Assembly (NCBI RefSeq): GCF_021646545.1
Contig: NZ_JAKIRP010000005.1
Location: 124,001-188,000, forward strand
Direction: 5' to 3'
Source: Chitinophaga filiformis
GTDB lineage: Bacteria > Bacteroidota > Bacteroidia > Chitinophagales > Chitinophagaceae
Length of the DNA stretch: 64,000 nt
Of the stretch, positions 42,400 through 49,668 are shown piece after piece; position 1 is the stretch's first letter; every line of letters starts with the position of its first letter. Below the pieces are notes generated by a model. The model did not search any database. It worked only from the letters and a program-made list of their open reading frames with translations, and had not been told where the DNA came from. A program made the translations under genes and the position numbers.

Positions 42400-42619
42400 G
42401 TGGACTTGATGCGTTTTATGTCGCCCCCCTGTCTTCCTGTGACATCCAGACTATCGACATACCCGGCCGCGTCAAAGCCGCCGGAAATGCAAAAATTCGC
42501 CTCAAACCATAATTATAACATCCATACATCATACAAACTGTATTTATTACCAGCAACTAACAAAACAAGCATTTTAAACAATCCTTGTAAAGCTGCTACT
42601 ATAGCTTGTTCCCGGATAT

Positions 42620-42711
42620 AACCCATATATAACCCATATATAAGCCATATATGACCCATATATAACCCATATTTATAGAGATATGGGTTATATATGGCTT
42701 ATATATGGGTT
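42620..42711. repeat. AT-rich 11-base array forming a long hairpin
   Basis: AACCCATATAT-type units repeat five times (from 42620, 42631, 42642, 42653 and 42664), then, after TTATAGAG, the reverse complement follows (ATATGGGTTAT, ATATGGCTTAT, ATATGGGTT). The variant AAGCCATATAT is mirrored exactly by ATATGGCTTAT, so the two halves pair over about 30 bases. Confidence 0.85.
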
Positions 42712-42745
42712 GATAAAGGGTAATAAATGGGATATCAGTGATAGA

Positions 42746-42767
42746 GCATCCTGTTTGAACAGGATGC
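42746..42767. repeat. Short perfect hairpin
   Basis: GCATCCTG and CAGGATGC flank TTTGAA. There is no T run, so it is not a typical terminator. Confidence 0.55.
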
Positions 42768-42795
42768 CAAGGCCAGAAGAACCGGAAAGCAGCAA

Positions 42796-42850
42796 TAAAA
42801 AAGGCCCTCAGCATAACTGCCTTATGAAGGCTCGTTACACTGAGGGCCGT
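42796..42850 (-). terminator. Terminator-like hairpin read on the minus strand
   Basis: AAGGCCCTCAG pairs with CTGAGGGCCG across a 28-base loop, with an A run before it that reads as a T run on the minus strand. No minus-strand gene leads into it. Confidence 0.45.
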
Positions 42851-43002
42851 GACCGTCCGGGCAGTCGTCGCCAGATTATTATCGTATTGTTAACTCCTTT
42901 TTTCTGATAGTTGTGCCTGTTATCTTGTGTGTCTTATTAATGTGCAGGCAATAATGACCCGTGTTGATGAAAACCTGTAAGCACCTGTAAACAGATGACC
43001 TA

Positions 43003-43044
43003 TAAAACCTTATAAACCTAATAAACCTAATAAACCTAAACCTA
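43003..43044. repeat. Short tandem repeat in the PI-PLC leader
   Basis: ATAAACCTA units of 9 bases are repeated about four times, ending a few bases before the ATG at 43050, in the likely ribosome-binding region. Confidence 0.75.
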
Positions 43045-43049
43045 CCCTG

Positions 43050-44021
43050 ATGAACACACAACGTTTCATGCCCGTTGCAGGCATCCTGCTGTCTGCAGTA
43101 TTTTTTTCCGGTTGTTACAAAGAAGACATTACCCAGCCTGCGCTGAAGGCAGACAATGCGGTAGCCGTTGCAGCTGAAGCAGCGGCAGTGGCGATGAACA
43201 GCTGGATGACCAGCCTTCCTGACAACAGCAGCATTGCTGCCCTGTCCATTCCGGGTACCCATGACAGTGGCGCCCGTGTTGAACCTGTAGCAGGCACCGC
43301 CAAATGCCAGGACCTGACCATCGCCGCTCAGCTGGAAGCAGGCGTTCGTTTCCTGGACATCCGTTGCCGCCACATTGGTAATGCCTTTGCCATCCACCAC
43401 GGTTCTATTTATCAGAACCTGAACTTTAACGATGTATTGGTGGCCTGCACCAGCTTCCTGACAAGCCATCCCGGAGAGACGATTGTGATGAGTGTGAAAG
43501 AAGAATACGATGCGACTGACAACACCAGGAGCTTCGAGCAGACTTTTGACACCTATGTACAGCAGTACTCCAGCTTCTGGTCTTTAGGAGCTACTATCCC
43601 GACGCTGGGACAGGTAAGAGGAAAGATCGTATTATTAAGAAGGTTCGGTGCTACGGGTACCCCAAAGGGTATTGACGCTACTGCCTGGGCCGACAATACG
43701 ACTTTTACCATCAACAACAGCAATGCCAGTCTGAAGATCCAGGACCAGTATGTAGTGCCTGACAACAATGCAAAATGGAACAACATCAACGCTTTGTTCA
43801 CTGAAGCGAAAACGCAGAACAACAATGTACTGTACGTTAACTTCACCAGTGGCTACAAATCACTGATCTTTGGTATACCGAGCATTACAACGGTATCCGG
43901 CAATATCAATCCAAGGATCAATACTTATTTTACCACCAATACGCATGGTAGATTCGGTATTATTCCGATGGACTTCGTGAATGCTGAAAGAGCGTCACTG
44001 ATTGCCAACACTAACTTTTAG
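43050..44021 (+). CDS. Phosphatidylinositol-specific phospholipase C-like lipoprotein
   Basis: Protein of 323 residues with a lipoprotein signal ending in FSGC (C22). The PI-PLC X domain starts at about residue 50: the first catalytic histidine is H71 in IPGTHDSG, then AGVRFLDIRCR, and the second is in AIHHGSIYQ (H116-H117). HPGETIVMSVKEEYD is also typical. It would cleave phosphatidylinositol or a GPI-like anchor without calcium, outside the cell (family knowledge). It is a single gene between the repeat hotspot and a terminator. Confidence 0.92.
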   Translation: MNTQRFMPVAGILLSAVFFSGCYKEDITQPALKADNAVAVAAEAAAVAMNSWMTSLPDNSSIAALSIPGTHDSGARVEPVAGTAKCQDLTIAAQLEAGVRFLDIRCRHIGNAFAIHHGSIYQNLNFNDVLVACTSFLTSHPGETIVMSVKEEYDATDNTRSFEQTFDTYVQQYSSFWSLGATIPTLGQVRGKIVLLRRFGATGTPKGIDATAWADNTTFTINNSNASLKIQDQYVVPDNNAKWNNINALFTEAKTQNNNVLYVNFTSGYKSLIFGIPSITTVSGNINPRINTYFTTNTHGRFGIIPMDFVNAERASLIANTNF

Positions 44022-44026
44022 GCATA

Positions 44027-44072
44027 AAAAAAACAGCTACCCTGGGAACTGGAAAAGGGGTAGCTGTTTTTA
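44027..44072 (+). terminator. Terminator after the PI-PLC gene
   Basis: AAAACAGCTACCC pairs with GGGTAGCTGTTTTT around an 18-base loop. Confidence 0.8.
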
Positions 44073-44155
44073 CTGAATGTGTGTGTATGTGGGTCACCAA
44101 ACTTAGTAATTGAGGGCATGTAGTACTGAATATAGGTTAAATAGTACCTTATCTT

Positions 44156-45019
44156 TTAATGACTTACCAGTGAGGACTTTCGTCCTGGCACTGCCCAGTT
44201 GCTCAACCAACCGGGTACATAGCCTGATGCTTTTTTGAGTGTGTCCCGCATAGTGATGTTGATCATGCTACAGGGCCTCACTCCTTTTCGTTCCGGCATA
44301 TCAGCTACCTGGACTTCTTCTTCCCAGAGCAGCTGTTTATCCCGGTACACCTTAAAATAAATATCCGGTCCGCTGAGATTCCGGCGATCACCGACCAGCA
44401 TTAGTCTGCCAGCCAGTTGTTTCCTGCTGAACCGGAGTTGATAGCGTCCGTTTTCATCGGTACGCGCACATCCCAATAAGCGATGGTTTCCGGCATTGTA
44501 CGCTTCTACTTTTAACTGTGCTTGTCCCTCCCTGGCATGTAACCGTCTTACTGTTCCTGCGATTACCCAGGTACCATAATTGGCCCGTATCTGCCGCCAG
44601 CTTTCAACTGGCAGGATATATGCATAAGCCGCAACATATTGTTGTCCCGAACGTTTCCAGTGTGGCACCGTCGTACTCAGATGGTAATGGGATTCCATCC
44701 CTCTGATGTCTGCCTGTTCAGGCATGTGGCGCAAACAAATGTCAAGTTCAAGTGGTTCCGTAAATAAATGTAATTGTTCCCAGGTCAGCGTAAAATTTCC
44801 CTTTTCATCCAACCTGGTCTCCGCTAATAAGCGATCCCGCTTCGCTTCGACCTGTCCCGCTGTAAGCTGACAGGGACCGTTAAAATTCTCTCTTTTGGGG
44901 TGCGCTCCTATGGGATGACGCCCGTCTGGTAAATAAACACGTAAAAATGCATCCACCAAAGGTTCTGTACACTCATCCGAGATCAATGCAGAAATGTTTC
45001 CAATTAACAGGTAACACAT
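44156..45019 (-). CDS. Two-domain beta-sandwich protein, function unknown
   Basis: Protein of 287 residues without a signal peptide. Two halves look like transthyretin/carboxypeptidase-regulatory-like beta domains: residues 1-125 (DAFLRVYLPDG, RLDEKGNFTLTWEQL) and 145-260 (VIAGTVRRLHAREGQ, LLGCARTDENGRYQLRFSR, GPDIYFKVYRDKQLLWEE). The second half closely follows a pattern seen in beta domains attached to toxin-associated or peptidase-like proteins. The start is the ATG at 45019, 426 bases from the divergent signalling cassette. I do not recognise a function. Confidence 0.65.
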   Translation of the reverse strand: MCYLLIGNISALISDECTEPLVDAFLRVYLPDGRHPIGAHPKRENFNGPCQLTAGQVEAKRDRLLAETRLDEKGNFTLTWEQLHLFTEPLELDICLRHMPEQADIRGMESHYHLSTTVPHWKRSGQQYVAAYAYILPVESWRQIRANYGTWVIAGTVRRLHAREGQAQLKVEAYNAGNHRLLGCARTDENGRYQLRFSRKQLAGRLMLVGDRRNLSGPDIYFKVYRDKQLLWEEEVQVADMPERKGVRPCSMINITMRDTLKKASGYVPGWLSNWAVPGRKSSLVSH

Positions 45020-45445
45020 AACTTTAAAGTTTAAAAGAAGGGGTTAACACACTTAACCACATTCTGGCCGATATGGATAGCCCTTTTTTCTCTGCATTGT
45101 CTAGTAAAGGAAGAACAAACATGGGTAGAAAGGCCCATTTTACTATGCTCGCTGTGAGATAAAGAATTTATCCTTAACTCACTATGCAAAGATTGATAAG
45201 TTATGGACGCCAGACAAGCGTTAAAGTACTGTTTGCAAAGAATACGTAGTTCTACGCATTTTTTATGGGACACTACGTTAGTATTTTACCTCTAAAACGG
45301 ACAAAAGCAGCCTAATTATCTAATAATCAATCTATTAATATATTATCAAAACACTACGTGGTACAAACATGTTATATACGTATGTGCTTTGCAAAGTGAT
45401 TATTTATAATAATTTTACCACCAACTTAAAAACCACAGCACAATT
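45020..45445. promoter_or_regulatory. Divergent AT-rich control region with mirrored motifs
   Basis: No gene is supported in these 426 bases. Short motifs recur in mirrored order: TTTGCAAAG (45232), ATACGTAG (45242), CACTACGT (45271), then CACTACGT (45352), ATACGTAT (45376) and TTTGCAAAG (45388). The last lies 58 bases before the first gene of the signalling cassette. These may be operators for its LuxR-type regulator (inference). Confidence 0.45.
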
Positions 45446-45856
45446 ATGGAGATTCCTAAACACTTCCCCCCAGACACCGGCGCCTTTATCTCCAAGAAGG
45501 AAGCTGAACGCTTACGGGGCAATTACATGACGAGGAAGAGAAAGAAGCATGGAAACGATGATTTCATCCAGGCTTACTTCTTCGGAAAAGAAAAATTATT
45601 GGAGCTTCTTTCCTGTCAGGAAGACATTGCGGGATTACGTATTTACTACGGTGAGGATACCAACAATGACGGAATAGATGACAGAAAAATGGTGATTTAC
45701 GCCGTTGACAAGAACGGAAAGAACATTCTTTACAAAAAGAAGAAAGAAACCACAGATGCAAATTCATTCTCAGCATCTGCTGCCGCTAAAGGCGTAGATG
45801 ACGAAGAAGGTGGTGCACTTGATACGGGTCTGCCATGCCCTGCAAATTGTGAGTGA
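45446..45856 (+). CDS. Small protein with C-terminal CPxxC tail
   Basis: Protein of 136 residues with no signal peptide or membrane helix. The N-terminus is PKHFPPDTGAFISKKEAERL; the middle has a basic patch (TRKRKKHG) and a compact domain around GLRIYYGEDTNNDGIDDRKM and VYAVDKNGKNILY-like strands (actual IYAVDKNGKNILY); then comes a low-complexity acidic linker and the tail GLPCPANCE with C131 and C135. The DTNNDGIDD acidic run could bind calcium. Similar small proteins occur in Bacteroidota next to membrane sensors (general recollection). It is first in a cassette with the membrane protein, kinase and regulator that follow. Confidence 0.75.
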   Translation: MEIPKHFPPDTGAFISKKEAERLRGNYMTRKRKKHGNDDFIQAYFFGKEKLLELLSCQEDIAGLRIYYGEDTNNDGIDDRKMVIYAVDKNGKNILYKKKKETTDANSFSASAAAKGVDDEEGGALDTGLPCPANCE

Positions 45857-45880
45857 TTCATCCATTTAAACTCGAGTTAA

Positions 45881-46549
45881 GTGCACATTTATCTCATTTT
45901 TTTTTACATCATGATGGGGATCGAATGCTTGCTTTTGATCCCCTTTACTATTCGGTTCAACAGTTTAGATAGTAGTGGGAGATGGATTTTTTATTTTCTC
46001 ATTAGTAGCATTTTTTTTTCAACGGGCACGAAACTAATTGCTGTCATTTCGGGAAACAACTTATGGTTCTGGCATTCAATGTACTACATACAGTTTGTAA
46101 TCCTTTCCCTATACTTCAGAGAAAGCATTAAGCACAAAGCTATCAGATTTACAACGATTGCCCTGATTTTGCCCGTTTTAGCCTTTGTTTTACTCGACTA
46201 TTTTGTATTGGAAGGCCCCGTAACCTTTAACTCTTATTCAGTCGCTGCGGAAACTTTCATTCTCATCATCTACGGTGCGCTGTATTTCTGGCAATTGCTG
46301 AGAGACGAGGAACTCGTACAACAATCCATCTTCATCAATTCACTTCCTAATTTCTGGTATAATGCCGGAATTTTTATTTATCACTGCGGTTTCTTTCTTT
46401 TCTCGCTTGCGTATAATATATTGAAGTTAAGTTTTACAATAAAGGGTGATTCCGCATTGTTAACATTTGCAATAACATTCGGCGCAGGCATTATCCAGTT
46501 GATACTATTATTCATTGGCGTTTTAAAAGTAAAAAAGAGCCACACATGA
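45881..46549 (+). CDS. Polytopic membrane protein (about seven helices)
   Basis: Protein of 222 residues, almost entirely membrane: helices at about 3-24, 35-57, 66-80, 90-108, 120-140, 160-183 and 194-215, with a short basic tail KVKKSHT. I do not recognise a family. The start is a GTG at 45881, 24 bases after the small CPxxC gene. Its stop overlaps the kinase ATG (ATGA), so the two are translationally coupled; the natural inference is a sensor or receptor module feeding the kinase, which itself has no sensing domain. Confidence 0.8.
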   Translation: MHIYLIFFYIMMGIECLLLIPFTIRFNSLDSSGRWIFYFLISSIFFSTGTKLIAVISGNNLWFWHSMYYIQFVILSLYFRESIKHKAIRFTTIALILPVLAFVLLDYFVLEGPVTFNSYSVAAETFILIIYGALYFWQLLRDEELVQQSIFINSLPNFWYNAGIFIYHCGFFLFSLAYNILKLSFTIKGDSALLTFAITFGAGIIQLILLFIGVLKVKKSHT

Positions 46550-47349
46550 GGTTCTCAGACATATTAATCATCGGGACATCAGTCATGTTGTTGCTCAGCA
46601 TCCTGGTAGTGGTACTGGTGATCTTCCAGCAAAAGCAGGTAATTCAACACAAACTTGCGATCCGTGATAAAGATCTGCAATTACAGAAAGAACGGCTGAT
46701 GGCCATCCTTCAAGGCCAGGAACAGGAACGCAAACGTATTGCGGAAGACCTTCATGATGAAGTGGGGGCGCAGTTATCCGTATTGAAACTCAATCTAAAC
46801 CAACTACAACCTTTATTGAAGACCGGTAATGGAGAAAACGAGCAGTTAAAGGAAACCAAAGATTTTACAGATACGATCATACAGCATCTCCGCTTCATCT
46901 CGCAAAGCCTCCATCCCCAGGCGCTCGAAAACCTCGGACTTTCCAAAGCACTCGATTCTTTTTGTAGCCTGATGAATAAGAACAAACAGGTAAAAATCCT
47001 GTTTAAAGATGAAGGCGGACAGCAGGAAGTGGAATTTGAGAAAGCCCTGAACATCTACCGCGTTGTACAGGAACTCATCAATAACATCCTGAAACATGCC
47101 CAGGCCACTCAGATAGAAATTACTTACAGAAGTACCCCTAACTTATTACAAATCAACGTAACGGATAATGGAAACGGGCTACTACTGCGTTCCCTGGACA
47201 ACTCCCGCCAGAAAACCGGTAGCCTTGGATTAAAGAATATTGAGAGCCGGCTGAACGTTATCGGTGGTAATATCAGGTATCTTCCAGGTCAGGATTGCGG
47301 CACAATAGCAGAAATTCGAGTGGAAAATTTCCAAAGCCCTGAGGAATAA
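46546..47349 (+). CDS. NarL-type (HisKA_3) histidine kinase with one membrane helix
   Basis: Protein of 267 residues. One helix (about residues 7-28) is followed by a coiled coil, the HisKA_3 domain with phospho-acceptor H70 in RIAEDLHDEVGAQLS, and an ATPase domain with NILKHAQAT and DNGNGLLL then GLGLKNIESRL-like G2 (actual SLGLKNIESRL). No extracellular sensing domain is present, so input probably comes from the membrane protein whose gene overlaps its start. It is expected to phosphorylate the LuxR-type regulator at 47487. Confidence 0.92.
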   Translation: MRFSDILIIGTSVMLLLSILVVVLVIFQQKQVIQHKLAIRDKDLQLQKERLMAILQGQEQERKRIAEDLHDEVGAQLSVLKLNLNQLQPLLKTGNGENEQLKETKDFTDTIIQHLRFISQSLHPQALENLGLSKALDSFCSLMNKNKQVKILFKDEGGQQEVEFEKALNIYRVVQELINNILKHAQATQIEITYRSTPNLLQINVTDNGNGLLLRSLDNSRQKTGSLGLKNIESRLNVIGGNIRYLPGQDCGTIAEIRVENFQSPEE

Positions 47350-47361
47350 GATGAATTTTTC

Positions 47362-47369
47362 TAGCTTTG
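47362..47369 (+). promoter_or_regulatory. Possible internal promoter for the response regulator
   Basis: TAGCTTTG matches TAnnTTTG in the 137-base gap after the kinase. No -33 TTTG is evident. Confidence 0.35.
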
Positions 47370-47486
47370 TCCTGCTGAGCAGTCGATATATCCTATGACT
47401 TGGGGACCGCAGATCCCGTCATGGTGAGCATTATCATGCTGTTAAGCAAGGGACAATCTAACAAAATACTTAAACAGCCTCCCCCT

Positions 47487-48146
47487 ATGGTGAACAACAT
47501 TAAGGTAGCCATCGCCGACGATCATAAGATCTTCCGTAGTGGCGTTATTAATACCCTCACCCCGTATGAGAATATAACTGTTGTGTTTGAAGCTGAAGAT
47601 GGGGCGCACCTGCTGCAGATAATGGAAGAGCAACAGCCTGACGTTATCCTGATGGACCTGAAAATGCCTAATATGGATGGCATCGAGGCCACCAAAAAGG
47701 TGCGTGAAAAATACGCGAACGTAAAAGTGATCGTTCTTACCATGTATGAAGACGACAACTTCATTGTACACCTCATTGAAAACGGCGCTAACGCTTATCT
47801 GCTTAAAAACGCCGAACCCGGCGAGATATACGAAGCTATCTGCACCACCTACGAAAAAGGCTTCTACTTTAATGAGAACGTTAACCTTGCTCTCCTTAAA
47901 AAGGTGATGCACAAGAACAAGCAACACTTTAAACCTACCTTCCGCAACGAAGTACAGCTTACCGACCGTGAGCTGGAAGTACTCCGTCTTATTTGTAACG
48001 AATACACCACCCAGGAGATCTCCAAGGAAATATTCCTGAGTCCACGTACCGTTGAAGGCCTGCGCCAGAAACTACTGGAAAAGACCGGTGCCAAGAATAT
48101 TGTAGGCCTGGTGATGCATGCTTTCAGAAACGGATTGATTGAATGA
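47487..48146 (+). CDS. LuxR/NarL-family response regulator
   Basis: Protein of 219 residues. The receiver domain has D11-D12 and the phospho-acceptor D57 in VILMDLKMPNMDG, with conserved T in VLTMYE and K in LLKNAEP. The C-terminal LuxR helix-turn-helix is LTDRELEVLRLICNEYTTQEISKEIFLSPRTVEGLR. Partner of the kinase at 46546. The ATG at 47487 gives the expected N-terminus VNNIKVAIADDHK; an upstream open extension of 29 codons is unlikely. Confidence 0.93.
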   Translation: MVNNIKVAIADDHKIFRSGVINTLTPYENITVVFEAEDGAHLLQIMEEQQPDVILMDLKMPNMDGIEATKKVREKYANVKVIVLTMYEDDNFIVHLIENGANAYLLKNAEPGEIYEAICTTYEKGFYFNENVNLALLKKVMHKNKQHFKPTFRNEVQLTDRELEVLRLICNEYTTQEISKEIFLSPRTVEGLRQKLLEKTGAKNIVGLVMHAFRNGLIE

Positions 48147-48210
48147 TAAGTGGGTTGACAGAATGACAAAGATGACTCATCTTTGCAGCTCATTAAACCA
48201 CCAGTCAATT

Positions 48211-49047
48211 ATGAAACCTTTATTTCGTTACCTGGCTGCCGGCTCTCTGATACTTAGCGCACAATTATCATTTGCGCAGGTAAAAATGCCCGCTCCAAGC
48301 CCAGGACAGACCATTCACCAGGATTTCGCATTATCATTCGTTGAGGTAAATTACTCCCGCCCTGCTATGAAAGGCAGGACCGTTATGGGCGATCTCGTTC
48401 CTTACGGTAAAGTATGGAGAACCGGCGCTAACAGCGCTACAACCATCACTTTCGGCGATGACGTTACTTTCGGCGGCACTGCAGTGAAAGCTGGTAAATA
48501 TGGTCTGCTGACCATCCCTGGCCAGTCAGAATGGACGATCATCCTCACCAAAAGCCTCGATGTAACCAGCCCTGCTGCTTACAAACCTGAAAATGATGTA
48601 GTTCGTGTGAAGGTGTCTCCAACCGAGCTGCCTTTCGCTGTTGAGAACTTCATGATCACTTTTGATGATATCAGCTCTAATGAAGCAAACATGCTGTTGA
48701 TCTGGGAAAAAACCATGATCACTGTACCGCTGAAAGCTGATGTCGATAGCAAAGTAATGGCACAGCTGGATGCTGCTATGAAAGGTGACAAAAAACCTTA
48801 TTTCCAGGCGGCTTCTTATTATTACGAAACAAACCGCGACCTGAAACAGGCGCTGGCATGGGCAGAAGAAGCCGTAAAAGAAAACCCGACCGCTTTCTGG
48901 ATCGCTACGCTGAAGGCACGTATCCAGGCTAAAGCCGGTGATAAGAAAGGTGCAAAAGCTACTGCTGAAAAAGCGATTGAACTGGCGAAGACTGCCAAGA
49001 ACGATGACTACGTAGTGATTAATCAGAAGATCATCGCATCTCTGTAA
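48211..49047 (+). CDS. DUF2911 secreted protein with C-terminal helical repeats
   Basis: Protein of 278 residues with a signal peptide (LFRYLAAGSLILSAQLSFAQ). The DUF2911 domain covers about residues 35-180: VEVNYSRPAMKGRTVMGDL, GKVWRTGANSATTITF and KAGKYGLLTIP. Two TPR-like hairpins close the protein (LKQALAWAEEAVKENPTAFW). The family is common in Bacteroidota and of unknown function. The ATG at 48211 is used because it begins the signal peptide. Confidence 0.9.
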   Translation: MKPLFRYLAAGSLILSAQLSFAQVKMPAPSPGQTIHQDFALSFVEVNYSRPAMKGRTVMGDLVPYGKVWRTGANSATTITFGDDVTFGGTAVKAGKYGLLTIPGQSEWTIILTKSLDVTSPAAYKPENDVVRVKVSPTELPFAVENFMITFDDISSNEANMLLIWEKTMITVPLKADVDSKVMAQLDAAMKGDKKPYFQAASYYYETNRDLKQALAWAEEAVKENPTAFWIATLKARIQAKAGDKKGAKATAEKAIELAKTAKNDDYVVINQKIIASL

Positions 49048-49069
49048 TATACCATAAACGTTATTCGTT

Positions 49070-49231
49070 TCCACCTTATGCGATGAACGTTATTATTTCA
49101 ACGTTGTACGATGAGCGTTGATTGTTCAAAGTTATGCGATGAGCGTTGTCTGTTCACGTTATACGATGAGCTTTATCTGTTCACGTTATACGATGAGCTT
49201 TATCTGTTCACGTTATACGATGAGCTTTATC
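49070..49231. repeat. Tandem array of six 27-28-base units
   Basis: GATGAG or GATGAA recurs at 49082, 49110, 49138, 49165, 49192 and 49219. The last three units (GTTATACGATGAGCTTTATC plus TGTTCAC) are identical, the earlier ones diverged, so growth is at the side next to the palindromic element. Confidence 0.9.
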
Positions 49232-49376
49232 TGTTTCAGTAAGTGTAAGATGTGCTGTACCCGCCTGGTAGTGAATGGCTATTAAGCATTTTCGATCGTA
49301 TCGGCGTTGGCTGTTGATCCGTCAGCATCAAGCGTGTACCAGCCGGCTAAGGCACATCTTATCACTTACTGAAACA
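49232..49376. repeat. Palindromic dispersed element of 145 bases (family B, copy 2)
   Basis: The left tip TGTTTCAGTAAGTGTAAGAT and the right tip read on the other strand TGTTTCAGTAAGTGATAAGA are inverted repeats, continuing to CCTGGTA/GCTGGTA. The interior TGAATGGCTATTAAGC and GTCAGCATC match the copy at 41859-41999. Confidence 0.85.
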
Positions 49377-49383
49377 TATTCCT

Positions 49384-49480
49384 CCAGACTCCCACCAATA
49401 TTTAGTGTTGTTCTTCCATACCACTTAATGAAGCATATGCTTCCAGACTCCCACCAATATTTACTGTTGCCTCTTTCTTT
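49384..49480. repeat. Direct repeat pair
   Basis: CCAGACTCCCACCAATATTT occurs at 49384 and 49443, a 59-base period, followed each time by A(G/C)TGTTG. Confidence 0.75.
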
Positions 49481-49515
49481 AGTGGCCCTTCCTATTATTG
49501 GCGGCCTTTTAAGAT

Positions 49516-49603
49516 AGGCTCCGTTAGGAGCCTCGTGTTTGTAGCCCGGGGTTTTCAACCCCGGGACCGCGTGGCCAACCCCGGGACCGGGTGATTCTAC
49601 CGG
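49516..49603. repeat. Dispersed composite hairpin element, copy 3
   Basis: GGCTCC-GTTA-GGAGCC is followed by TCGTGTTTGTAGC, CCGGGG-TTTTCAA-CCCCGG and then two further partial CCCCGGGACCG blocks. The hairpin has GGCTCC/GGAGCC where other copies have GGACTCC/GGAGTCC. Confidence 0.82.
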
Positions 49604-49668
49604 GAACAGCTATCCACAGGGACCTAATGATTTCCCTGTATCAATTAAAGTTAATGTGTAACCTCTCA

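Larger units (their letters stand above)
41607..43049. other. Gene-free repeat hotspot (1.4 kb)
   Basis: Between xerD and the PI-PLC gene lie, in order: a 58-base tandem array (41614-41858), a palindromic element (41859-41999), a second palindromic element (42132-42283), an 11-base tandem array (42356-42399), an AT-rich array that folds on itself (42620-42711), a short GC hairpin (42746-42767), a minus-strand terminator-like hairpin (42796-42850) and a 9-base array (43003-43044). I see no protein or tRNA gene. Confidence 0.85.
49048..49668. other. Gene-free repeat region
   Basis: These 621 bases contain a 27-28-base tandem array (49070-49231), a palindromic element (49232-49376), a 59-base-period direct repeat (49384 and 49443) and a composite hairpin element (49516-49603). 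I see no protein or RNA gene. Confidence 0.8.

Noticed and set aside
42737..42800. tRNA-like stretch (GATAGAGCATCCTG and CAGGAT)
   Set aside because: The would-be anticodon loop has six bases, no acceptor stem or T-arm can be drawn, and no CCA-type end exists.
42599..42907. Reading frames with GYIW repeats across the AT-rich hairpin, both strands
   Set aside because: Produced by the 11-base DNA repeat, with no start signal and no family resemblance.
42879..43469. Minus-strand frame of 196 codons opposite the PI-PLC gene
   Set aside because: It overlaps a well-supported gene on the other strand and contains RFIRFI repeats that come from the 9-base array.
45031..45273. Minus-strand frame of 80 codons upstream of the beta-sandwich gene
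   Set aside because: Cysteine- and histidine-scattered composition, no signal or domain, and it covers the AT-rich control region with mirrored motifs.
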